NCBI GenBank assembly: GCA_944359595.1
Contig: CALVSV010000080.1
Location: 1-15,453 of the forward strand
Reading direction: 5' to 3'
From: an uncultured Bacilli bacterium
Lineage (GTDB): Bacteria > Bacillota_I > Bacilli_A > RF39 > UBA660
Length of the DNA: 15,453 nucleotides
Each line of letters opens with the position of its first letter. Position 1 is the stretch's first letter. Of this stretch, positions 1 to 7,300 are shown in pieces. A program made the translations under genes and the position numbers. The notes beneath the pieces were generated by a model. The model made no database searches, had not been told where the DNA came from, and saw only the letters and a program-made list of their open reading frames with translations.

Positions 1-26
1 AGAATTATAAATAAAATATATCTTTA

Positions 27-42
27 TAAAAGTGCACTTTTA
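27..42. repeat. 16-bp perfect palindrome
   Basis: TAAAAGTGCACTTTTA is a perfect palindrome without a loop, so it suits a dimeric DNA-binding protein better than a terminator. It lies past the terminator of the decayed genes, in a stretch (1-106) where I see no gene. Its target gene, if any, would be outside the window. Confidence 0.35.
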
Positions 43-110
43 CATACTATTTTCCCTAGGTATCTATATCTTACAACAAATAAAAATAAAGTTTAATTGT
101 ACGAAATATG

Positions 111-135
111 AAAAAGGAGTACCTAAATGTACTCC
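111..135 (-). terminator. Intrinsic terminator after the tnpV remnant
   Basis: A 7-bp GC-containing stem (116-122 with 129-135, GGAGTAC/GTACTCC) has a 6-base loop and is followed on the minus strand by TTTTT (111-115). It lies about 30 bases past the TnpV stop and closes the row of decayed genes. Confidence 0.75.
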
Positions 136-164
136 CAATATTAATTATTCATACTCTTGAATTT

Positions 165-296
165 CTAACTTTTCTTATTATTTTTAATATAATCTAATCT
201 TAGTAATCCATATTTTCTTATATTATAATGTTCTTTATTTTCTAATATCAAATTAGATAATAAATAATCACCTTTTCTAGTGTAACTAATATTCAT
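165..296 (-). pseudogene. Truncated TnpV-like transposon protein
   Basis: The 43 residues read MNISYTRKGDYLLSNLILEN, then EHYNIRKYGLLRLDYIKNNKKS and a TAG stop. This matches the N-terminal third of the TnpV family of Firmicute mobile elements (ITYTxxGDYLLPNL, then IGKYGxLRxxYLKEH). Full-length members run to about 120 residues. The rest is missing; after the stop only short out-of-phase stretches remain, such as KLEIQEYE one frame over. A ribosome binding site (GAGG) is still present 7 bases before the ATG. It is a remnant of a mobile element or of a gene carried by one. Confidence 0.65.
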
Positions 297-322
297 AACA
301 TTTCCTCATTTCTTTTTTATAT

Positions 323-637
323 TTAGGCTTTAATTGTTATACATTTATTTGTTACACTTTGACCTTCGCCACCACCAGCATTAATATGATTAGATACAAC
401 AATAATATTTTTATTTTTAAAAAGACTTTTAACTTTATTAATTCTATCATTTGGCTCTAAAGTAATATCTGAATCACGTGTAATTTCAGTATCAACACCT
501 AGTTCTTTTAATCTATTGTATATATATTTTGAAATATCTAAAGTCAAATTTTTTTCAAGTATTCCATTACCTGATGCGCCCGGATCATTTCCTCCATGTC
601 CTGCGTCAATGATAACTAATGTATTTTTATCGTTCAT
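323..637 (-). pseudogene. Truncated N-acetylmuramoyl-L-alanine amidase (Amidase_3)
   Basis: The 104-residue frame holds the first half of an Amidase_3 catalytic domain: VIIDAGHGGNDPGASGNG with the first zinc histidine (His14), the zinc glutamate in GILEKNLTL (Glu28), and VSNHINAGGGEG with the second histidine (His84). Family members are about 170-190 residues or more and continue after GGGEG into the region with the catalytic glutamate. Here the sequence changes to QSVTNKCITIKA and stops. The remaining enzyme should be inactive, since it cleaves the amide bond between muramic acid and L-alanine with that missing glutamate. A good ribosome binding site (GAGGTGA) remains upstream of the ATG at 637, so a fragment may still be made. 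Confidence 0.75.
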
Positions 638-657
638 AATTTCACCTCTACATTAAA

Positions 658-900
658 TTATGAAAAATTGTTTTTATTGTTACTATATTTTGATGTAAAA
701 AAACTATAAACTAAGATAATATATTCATCTTTTAATAATCCAGTATCCATATATAAACCGTAACACACTCTTTCTATTATACCCTTATTAATATAAAATT
801 GAATTTAAGGTTTATATATTTTTAATTTCAATAATTCTGATAATGAAATATAACCATGATTATTTTTTAAAAATTCAATCAATGTTTCTTCATTATTCAT
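658..900 (-). pseudogene. Decayed AbiEi-type antitoxin (N-terminal winged-helix region)
   Basis: From ATG at 900 the minus strand reads MNNEETLIEFLKNNHGYIS, then LSELLKLKIYKP, a TAA stop at 805-807, and then in the same frame IQFYINKGIIERVCYGLYM and DTGLLKDEYIILVYS up to a second stop at 658-660. The two halves together match the N-terminal domain of type IV toxin-antitoxin AbiEi-family regulators (NNGYI, then GI..., then KG.IERV.RGLY, then DEYY). A single stop codon therefore interrupts an otherwise continuous domain. The C-terminal part that normally follows (SHETALYLH-type) is missing, and no AbiEii-like toxin gene is nearby. Stop-codon recoding is a less likely alternative because the 3' end is lost too. 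Confidence 0.7.
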
Positions 901-911
901 ATCATCACTAT

Positions 912-969
912 TTGTAAATGTTAAAATAGAATTGGTACAAACTGTCCAATTCTATTTTAACATTTACAA
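912..969 (-). terminator. 24-bp perfect inverted repeat at the end of the 148-residue gene
   Basis: Two 24-base arms (912-935 and 946-969) are perfectly complementary around a 10-base loop. The upstream arm on the minus strand contains the final codons and the TAA stop of the 148-residue gene. The inner part (CCAATTCTATTTT) gives a G/C-closed stem and a T-stretch, so termination is likely. The arms are longer than termination needs, and no T-run follows the outer end. Confidence 0.5.
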
Positions 970-1403
970 TTATAATTATTTATAGATTTTCTATAATTAT
1001 TTATATTATTTACTATATTTTCTATTGATATTTTATCATCTATTTTAGGTAATGTAAATTTATTTTCAAACAACTTAGAATTATCATATTCAATCATAAG
1101 TAATGTAATAATATCTATCTTTTCTATATATGATAATTTATTATACATTTCAATATATTTATTAATATTTATTTCTTTTCCTACCATATTAAAAATAGAA
1201 GTACAAATATCTTTTAGGGCAATAGAAATAGTATTTTCAAGTCCTATATTTTCTGGTAAAAATATATTATTTTCATCTTTAATATTTTTATTAGCCCAAT
1301 CTTCAAATACAAATTCTGCAAATAACAGTTTAGTATAACTAGCATCATCACTTAATAAATCAAATATTGTTTCAACTTTTTTTGATAAATTACTAATATT
1401 CAT
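957..1403 (-). CDS. Hypothetical protein, unknown family
   Basis: This encodes 148 residues that I do not recognise. It seems soluble and mostly helical, with DLLSDDASYTKLLFAEFVFEDWANKN near the N-terminus and LSYIEKIDIITLLMIEYDNSKLF in the second half. It ends in the short motif NCKC, with two cysteines close to the terminus. A strong AAGGAGG lies 10 bases upstream of the ATG, which supports real translation. It is a single-gene unit between two hairpins, and its last codons form one arm of a 24-bp inverted repeat. It lies next to the decayed accessory genes, so it might itself be an accessory gene, but its frame is intact. Confidence 0.6.
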   Translation of the reverse strand: MNISNLSKKVETIFDLLSDDASYTKLLFAEFVFEDWANKNIKDENNIFLPENIGLENTISIALKDICTSIFNMVGKEININKYIEMYNKLSYIEKIDIITLLMIEYDNSKLFENKFTLPKIDDKISIENIVNNINNYRKSINNYNCKC

Positions 1404-1456
1404 TACTATATATCCTCCTTCATTATTAATTTGTAATAAAAATTATTCTATATACT

Positions 1457-1462
1457 ATTATA
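1457..1462 (-). promoter_or_regulatory. Possible -10 of the 148-residue gene
   Basis: A perfect TATAAT lies on the minus strand about 54 bases upstream of the ATG at 1403. TG is two bases away rather than one, and no -35 is convincing. The sequence is AT-rich enough for this to occur by chance. Confidence 0.3.
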
Positions 1463-1508
1463 TGCAGATAATTACTAAAATAATTTAATTTTACATAAAT
1501 TTTTTATA

Positions 1509-1543
1509 AAAAAATAATCAGTAATAACTACTAATTATTTTTT
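1509..1543 (-). terminator. Hairpin terminator overlapping the small gene stop
   Basis: A 15-base stem (1509-1523 with 1529-1543) with a single T-G wobble on the minus strand and a 5-base loop begins inside the last codons of the 98-residue gene. The arms are A-rich then T-rich (AAAAAATAAT/ATTATTTTTT), which places the U-tract at the 3' side of the RNA hairpin. Confidence 0.6.
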
Positions 1544-1831
1544 AATGTTTTTTAATTTTTTCTTTATCATAAGTATCAAGTCTAATGGAGCATCAATTCT
1601 AGATAATATTATTATACTATCTTGTAATTTTGTAATATTTGATACTTTTTCTTTAACACTTTCTGCCTCTTTATAATAATCAAAGTCATCAATTTTATTA
1701 TTTTCTACAAAATCAATTATATATTTTTTAATATCATATAATACATATTCTTTTACTTCATATTCGTCCATACTTTTAACGCCGTAATATGCACCAACCA
1801 TACATCTAAATTCATTTATTAATTCTTCCAT
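1535..1831 (-). CDS. Small protein of unknown function
   Basis: This encodes 98 residues that I do not recognise. It is probably soluble and helical, with an acidic middle (VENNKIDDFDYYKEAESVKEK) and a basic end (MIKKKLKNIKK). No signal peptide or membrane helix is visible. Its ATG abuts the stop of the seven-helix membrane protein gene (TAAATG), and it ends in a hairpin, so it is the second gene of a two-gene unit. A role as a cytoplasmic partner of that membrane protein is possible but rests only on the gene pairing. It has good reading-frame integrity and the same AT-rich codon use as its neighbours. Confidence 0.6.
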   Translation of the reverse strand: MEELINEFRCMVGAYYGVKSMDEYEVKEYVLYDIKKYIIDFVENNKIDDFDYYKEAESVKEKVSNITKLQDSIIILSRIDAPLDLILMIKKKLKNIKK

Positions 1832-2344
1832 TTAAAAATCCTTATTTGTATTAAATTGATAACTTATACCTAATGCAGCTAAAGCTATCATTATCAACAA
1901 AAGAACTATATTAGAATTAAGACTAACTAGTGTATTTAATTCGTCAACAAACCTAATACTTCCACAAACAGAAGTTAATATAATAATAAATGTTTTCAAG
2001 AATTTAATACCCAAATATCCCATTACTAAACCAAGTCCGATACCTAATACATATCTTAAAATTTCATGCGCTATCAAAGCATCACATATCAAAAACGTAA
2101 GTAAAAAACATAGCATAAACGATGTAAATTTATAAAGCTTTGTAGAAAACAATCCCAAAAGCAATCCTACTCCAATACAAATTACAAGTAATAATGATGG
2201 ATTTTCTATAAAAGGTGTAAGTATAATATTACTGATAGAATAACCAATATATGCAAAACATAAAGCTAAAACTACTTCTTTTAATTTTAATCCATAAAAA
2301 CATATAGCTAAATAAATTAAACATAAAATAATTGAATTTACCAT
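1832..2344 (-). CDS. Seven-helix membrane protein, DUF4203-like
   Basis: This 170-residue protein is almost entirely membrane: hydrophobic segments lie near residues 3-19, 23-43, 50-66, 73-91, 97-112, 116-130 and 144-163, with very short loops. Gly-rich helices such as VICIGVGLLLGLF and LGIGLGLVMGYLG recur, so the protein may contain an internal duplication. The layout resembles the DUF4203 (TM7S3/TMEM198-like) class, which has no firm function. The start ATG at 2344 has GGAG 8 bases upstream. The stop codon touches the ATG of the next gene directly (TAAATG), so the two are surely translated from one transcript. No catalytic or binding motif is visible, and the family call is tentative. Confidence 0.6.
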   Translation of the reverse strand: MVNSIILCLIYLAICFYGLKLKEVVLALCFAYIGYSISNIILTPFIENPSLLLVICIGVGLLLGLFSTKLYKFTSFMLCFLLTFLICDALIAHEILRYVLGIGLGLVMGYLGIKFLKTFIIILTSVCGSIRFVDELNTLVSLNSNIVLLLIMIALAALGISYQFNTNKDF

Positions 2345-2376
2345 ATTAAAAACTCCAAACTATAACTAACACACAT

Positions 2377-2385
2377 ATTGTATCA
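2377..2385 (-). promoter_or_regulatory. Extended -10 promoter of the membrane protein pair
   Basis: The minus strand reads TGATACAAT, an extended -10 element, about 32 bases before the ATG at 2344. A -35 is not clear. The element lies beyond the divIVA terminator, so this gene pair likely has its own promoter. Confidence 0.45.
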
Positions 2386-2484
2386 AATTTCTAAAGAAAA
2401 GTATACAAGATTATATAGAAATTTACACAATACCAATTCTCGTTGTAATCGACATTTAAAAAAAGATACCATTGTACAACAATC

Positions 2485-2528
2485 AAAAATCGAACAATAC
2501 CTTAATATTATTGGGATTGTTCGATTTT
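2485..2528 (-). terminator. Intrinsic terminator after divIVA
   Basis: A 16-base inverted repeat with one mismatch (2486-2501 with 2513-2528, core AATCGAACAAT) has an 11-base loop. On the minus strand the second arm runs into TTTTT. It lies 54 bases past the divIVA stop and closes the sepF-divIVA unit. Unlike most other hairpins here it does not touch a stop codon. Confidence 0.7.
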
Positions 2529-2582
2529 GCTGCAAAACTTAAGACATAAAAAATAAATCTTATTTTTATTAAACAAGACTTA

Positions 2583-3011
2583 TTACATTTTAATATTATC
2601 TATATCATCTATAATTTCTAATTGTTGTTCTATAATATTTCTAATTCTTGATTTATATATATTAATATTTTTCTTTATTGTTTGTGATTCAGATTCTATT
2701 TTAGAAGCTTTATCAAGAGCAGTAGATACAATTTTATTAGCATTCTTTTTAGCATCATTTATTATGTTTTCTGCTTCTACCCTAGCAATCTTTCTCATTT
2801 GTTCAGAAGTTTCTTGTGCCATTAAAATAGATTTATTTAATGAATCTTCCATTCTTTTATATTTTTTTATTTCTTCTTTTAATAAAAGAATTTCTTTATT
2901 TTTATCTTTTATTTCATTTATCATGCCTTCAACATGAGATACTACTTCACAAACAAAAGAATTAACCTCATCTACTTTATAGCCGCGAAATGTTTTTTTA
3001 AATTTTTTCAC
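2583..3011 (-). CDS. divIVA: DivIVA-family polar/division protein with shortened N-terminus
   Basis: This encodes about 142 residues. The N-terminal KTFRGYKVDEVNSFV matches the DivIVA membrane-binding domain (Phe and Arg of FRGY retained), and MEDSLNKSILMAQETSEQM then AEAENII-like helix and NANKIVSTALDKASKIE match the coiled-coil domain. DivIVA binds negatively curved membrane at poles and septa and recruits partners. The usual first ten residues (LTPxDIxNK) are missing; no in-frame upstream codons supply them before a stop at 3048. GTG at 3011 is chosen because GAGGTGA lies 5 bases before it; GTG at 3020 would lie inside that site. The C-terminal tail beyond the coiled coil is also short. 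It follows sepF by 54 bases and is probably in the same transcript. Confidence 0.88.
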   Translation of the reverse strand: MKKFKKTFRGYKVDEVNSFVCEVVSHVEGMINEIKDKNKEILLLKEEIKKYKRMEDSLNKSILMAQETSEQMRKIARVEAENIINDAKKNANKIVSTALDKASKIESESQTIKKNINIYKSRIRNIIEQQLEIIDDIDNIKM

Positions 3012-3065
3012 ACGCCTCACCTCGACTACAAATACATTATATATATTTTATTAAAATTAATCAAG

Positions 3066-3488
3066 TTACCACTCATAATCAAAATCTTTTGTATTCTTCT
3101 TACTATTTTTCTTTGATGAATCATCATCTATTTCATCAGTAATTTTACCTTCAACATTTACATTTTTAGGAGTACATAAAAATATACCAGTACCTAGTTT
3201 TTGTAAATCTCCACCAATAGCATAAACGGTACCACTTAAAAAGTCAACTATTCTTTTTCCTTGATCTGGTGTAACTCTTTTCAAATTTACAACAACAGAA
3301 TTTTTTCTTTTCAAATGATCTGCAATTTGTTGTGATTCAGAGTATGCACGAGGTTCAAGTAAAATCATTTTATTCCCATCAGGCACCATATTTTTAATGT
3401 TTTTAGGGCTTTTTACTACTTCTTCTTCTGTATTTTCAACTTCCTCTTCTCCATTAGAAAAAAAGTTTTTAAATTTATCTAAAGCCAT
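3066..3488 (-). CDS. sepF: Cell division protein SepF
   Basis: This encodes 140 residues, near the usual 150. The N-terminal [10 protein letters not shown] forms the short amphipathic membrane-binding helix, followed by an acidic linker rich in Glu. The core domain reads [19 protein letters not shown], then [20 protein letters not shown] and [22 protein letters not shown], which is diagnostic of SepF. SepF polymerises into arcs, binds the C-terminus of FtsZ and anchors the Z-ring to the membrane. I chose the ATG at 3488 because GGAGG lies just upstream and the protein starts as the family does; a longer frame from 3527 runs through that site. The neighbour divIVA matches the usual Gram-positive order, here without ylmG and ylmH between them. 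Confidence 0.95.
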   Translation of the reverse strand: MALDKFKNFFSNGEEEVENTEEEVVKSPKNIKNMVPDGNKMILLEPRAYSESQQIADHLKRKNSVVVNLKRVTPDQGKRIVDFLSGTVYAIGGDLQKLGTGIFLCTPKNVNVEGKITDEIDDDSSKKNSKKNTKDFDYEW

Positions 3489-3517
3489 AATTATCCCTCC
3501 ACTATATCCTATATTTA

Positions 3518-3526
3518 ATTCTAACA
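3518..3526 (-). promoter_or_regulatory. Extended -10 promoter of sepF-divIVA
   Basis: The minus strand reads TGTTAGAAT, an extended -10 element (TGnTAGAAT), about 30 bases before the sepF ATG. No good -35 is visible, as is common for extended -10 promoters. It lies between the secretion operon hairpin and sepF, so division genes probably have their own transcription. Confidence 0.45.
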
Positions 3527-3583
3527 TAAATTTTACAAAAAAGGAATATGTATTTGAATTTTCGTAAAATTATTTTAAATTGA

Positions 3584-3620
3584 TGTAAAGAAATGATATG
3601 TTAAACTTTCATACCATTTC
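3584..3620 (-). terminator. Hairpin terminator of the secretion operon
   Basis: An 11-bp stem (3590-3600 with 3610-3620) encloses the TAA stop of the lipoprotein gene in its loop. The one non-Watson-Crick position is a G-U pair in the minus-strand RNA but an A-C mismatch in the plus-strand RNA, which favours minus-strand use. A short T-rich stretch follows. Confidence 0.55.
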
Positions 3621-4323
3621 TATATTTTTTATATATATACATAGCTATTGTAAGTAATACTACCAAAATTATTGAAATAGTTATTATTGCAGTAGAATGT
3701 TCTCTAAAGAAATCCATAAATATTACTTGATAATCTTTTTCTTTACTAAGTTTTATATATAATCCTTTTTGATCGTTATTAAAGAAATCATCATCTATCT
3801 CCCAGGTATATGTTTTTGTTTTTTCATCATACTTATCACAATTAGAATCAATCACTTTTAAATATGATTTAATATTTATATATGCTTTATCTATTTTTTC
3901 ATCACTATTATTAGTATCTGGATATATATTTTCTTTAACCGGATATAACAATCTTAATATATAACCATCCTTACCTTCAGTAAATGAATAATTTTGAAAA
4001 AATGATGCATAAGTAGGAGAATACCTAAATTGACCATATGGATAATCTTTATATAATTTTAATCCACTATAATCCGATTTAAATATTTTTCTTGATTCAT
4101 ACGATGAATATAAATCATGATCATTATAAAATAATTCTTTTTCCTTTATTTCCTCTTTATAATCATCATATTTTTTTTCTAAAATACTATTCTTTTCTGT
4201 TACAACAATTTCTTCATATATACTTCTATCATCCTTAATAGTTAAGTTATAATTAAGTTCGCATCCACTAACTATTAAACTCAAGAAAAAGATAATGATA
4301 ATTAATTTTAACTTATTTTTCAT
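3601..4323 (-). CDS. Lipoprotein with an additional C-terminal membrane helix
   Basis: This 240-residue protein closes the secretion operon. It has a lipoprotein signal with lipobox VSGC (Cys21) and, unusually for a lipoprotein, a second membrane helix near residues 211-231 followed by the basic tail KKYRNGMKV. The mature N-terminus (CELNYNLTIKDDRSIYEEIVV) resembles the opening strands of LppM-like domains. The middle is rich in Tyr, Lys and Asp and has no motif I recognise. A ribosome binding site (AAGGAG) lies in the end of the preceding hydrolase gene, and the stop and start are separated by only 3 bases, so translation is coupled. It is presumably an extracytoplasmic, membrane-tethered partner of the secretion apparatus. 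That role is inferred from position only. Confidence 0.65.
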   Translation of the reverse strand: MKNKLKLIIIIFFLSLIVSGCELNYNLTIKDDRSIYEEIVVTEKNSILEKKYDDYKEEIKEKELFYNDHDLYSSYESRKIFKSDYSGLKLYKDYPYGQFRYSPTYASFFQNYSFTEGKDGYILRLLYPVKENIYPDTNNSDEKIDKAYINIKSYLKVIDSNCDKYDEKTKTYTWEIDDDFFNNDQKGLYIKLSKEKDYQVIFMDFFREHSTAIITISIILVVLLTIAMYIYKKYRNGMKV

Positions 4324-4326
4324 AGA

Positions 4327-7300
4327 CTAACTCCTTTTTGTAAAATAGTATGCATTACGCCAAGTTGTTGCCCCATTCCATGTTACTTGCGCTAATTCAT
4401 CTATTGTATACTCTTTAGTTTTCTCAAAAGATCCAGGATCCATCAATTTTATTTTTCCATCACTTCCAGGTATTACAGCGACATAGTGATTTGTTACATT
4501 TAACAATACCGGATAACCTTTATTTACAATATCTTGTAATTTTGCTTTTTGCTGATCCCTACTATCCCCTTCATCAAATAACTTTGTTGCTACCATACCA
4601 AGTTTTTGCATCAATGTTTCTTGTACAATCATATCTGTAGATACTGCAGTATTTATACCAACAGCACAGTATGCATCAGCAACAGTAATAGGTGTAATAT
4701 CAGAACTTACTACTCCAGATGCAATTATAGCAAGAGACATTTGACTACAACCAACATCATTTAATGTTACTCCTCTACAAGGAACTACGTAAGTACCAAA
4801 ATAAACTCTTTCGCTATCAGGTACTCCTTCATCAACAGGACCTTGATTATAGTATCTATACTCTCCACTAGCAGGTGCACATACACCACTTGATGAAATA
4901 GGTGTTGCTGCACTATCTATTGCTTTAAAAGATGAATAGCATACAGTATTTTCAACAGTATATTCACCATCATCCCATAATTTTGTTCTATCACTTGCTG
5001 GATCTATTATATATACAGTATCGCCTTCTATACGATCTATTGCAATCCAGTGTTGTGATGGGTGCTGCTTAACTCTAACCATTACATACAATCCAGAATC
5101 AATTGCTTCTTTTAATTGAGCGGTTTTCTCTTCACGAGAACCAGTTAATGGCACATTTGTTGCTTCGTGTTCCCAATTAGGAGCTATAGCTTGCCATGAT
5201 GCTTCGCTATTTGCAAACTCATCACCATTATCAAAACCACCATTTGCATTTAAGTGTTCAACAAATACTCCTGGATTGAAATTATCAATTTCTAATTTTG
5301 TTCCAGATTTAGCAATCAAAATAGCAACAGATGTAGCATAACATCCAGCACTCTTTATTGTATTACTAGATGTACCTAGTGGAATACTACCCCATTCTGG
5401 ATCATATTGTCTCCATGATTGAAATTCACCGGTAATATTACACGCCAAAGTAGTACTTGATGTACCGGCTTTAAAATGTTCGTATACGGTACTTTCAAGG
5501 GACTCCTTATAATCGTATATTTCTCTTATAAGATTTTCAACGGCATAATTTAATTTAACTCCCTCATATCCTTCAAATAAATCTTTATAATATTTATATA
5601 TAAATCCTTTAGTATAATCTGTTGATTCTATTTCTTCATTAGTAGGTCTAAAGTATTCTAAAGAGCCAGGACAAACTTGTGTTGAAGATGTACTAAGTGG
5701 AATATTTGTATTAGCATTTGTTCCAGATGTAGTTACAGATCCTACATCGATAAAAGTTGAACCAGATAAATTTGCAGCTGCTAAAGCAGCTTGAACATCA
5801 TTAATATATTCCGGGTGCTCATACGCACTACCAACATTAACTGCTCGTGTTATATAATGGTCAAATTCTTTATTTGGACCTAATACATTTCCTCCATCAG
5901 CTTCAGCATCACTGCCACTCATTATTTCAAATTCTACGATACTTGCGCCTTCGTTATGTCCCCATTTGTTTGCAGGATTATTATCCCAAGCAACATATTC
6001 TTGACTTTTTTCATCAGCAATCATTACTGGAAAAACAGAACCGTCATCTTGAATAAAAAATACCATATCACCCACTTCACCAAACGTTGATGTTGTGGCT
6101 GCTGCATACCATTGTCCATATGTAACCATTCCATAATCGTTAGCACCAATATATCCTCCACCAGTATAATTTTGTCCACCTAATTCTTTAATTATATCAC
6201 CTGCATCATAAGCCCAATTCCAATCATCCCATCTTGTATACGTATGAATATTACCAAGATTTTCTGGAATATCAATTACTTCGACATTGGCAGGTGTACT
6301 TGCTGGTGCACTAGTATTTTCTGGTACAGAAGATGTTGAAAGAGTTGTAGAAGTAGTACTTGATGAGTCGCTTATCGCTCCATTCGATTCTGGAGTGACA
6401 CCTAATTCTTGAGCTCTATTTAAAGCTTGCTCAGTATATCCAAACGGATCACTTGTTTCTGTTGGAAACGAGAAGAAAGTATAAGTTGCACCGGCTGTAT
6501 TATATAAAATTGTAACACCAGATTGGTATTGTGATTTATCATTTACATCAATAGGAGTCCCATTATTACTTCCAGCATTTACACAAGCGCCTAAATGACA
6601 ACAATCAACGCAATCGTGTTCATCAACATATAATGGTAAAGTCCTATTACCATTAACAAGAACATCTCTTACCGCTGCGATAACTTCATCACTTGCATTT
6701 CTTGCATCCATATGACTACCAGCATTTGCGAACCATCCAGACGTTCTAACATAATTTAATAATCCGTCAGCTCCTGTTCCACTTCCAAAAAGTTCAAATC
6801 TATTTGCCATAAGTGATGCTTCTGCAGCAGCACCTTCAGCAGATCCTTGTTCTTGTTGAGCAAGACTGGCTATTTGAAGCAATTGGTCGTCTGTCAAATT
6901 ATATTTTGTACTAGCATATTTTTGACCAGGAACTGCCGAAGTTCCCGACGAAGACGATGAAGATGTAGTATTCATCTTTTGTCTTTCTTCTTCAGTTGCC
7001 TTACTAGAAGTTCTTAAATATGCTAAAAAGTCTGCATTTGATAACGAATTATTATATATTTGTTTTTTTGCTAGTCCTTTTATTTTACTAGTCATTTCAT
7101 CATAGTCGATTTCTTCGCCAGTAACAGTTTGTTCTCCACTAATATTTTCTTCATCTTCTATATTAGTTTCATTTCCAGCTTCAACATCAGTTGAAGTCAT
7201 ATATTTATATACTAATACTGCGCTTATCGCAGTATCGTCTATACAGATATTATCATTATAATATTTTTCATATGTATCATATAATGTATTTGCAAATTTT

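Noticed and set aside
2934..3116. Plus-strand frame of 60 codons across divIVA and the end of sepF
   Set aside because: It is antisense to two well-supported genes, lacks a ribosome binding site and has a composition explained by AT-rich reverse complement.
5847..6056. Plus-strand frame antisense to the wall enzyme
   Set aside because: Low-complexity His/Leu/Gln-rich translation with no family resemblance; it is a shadow of the real gene.
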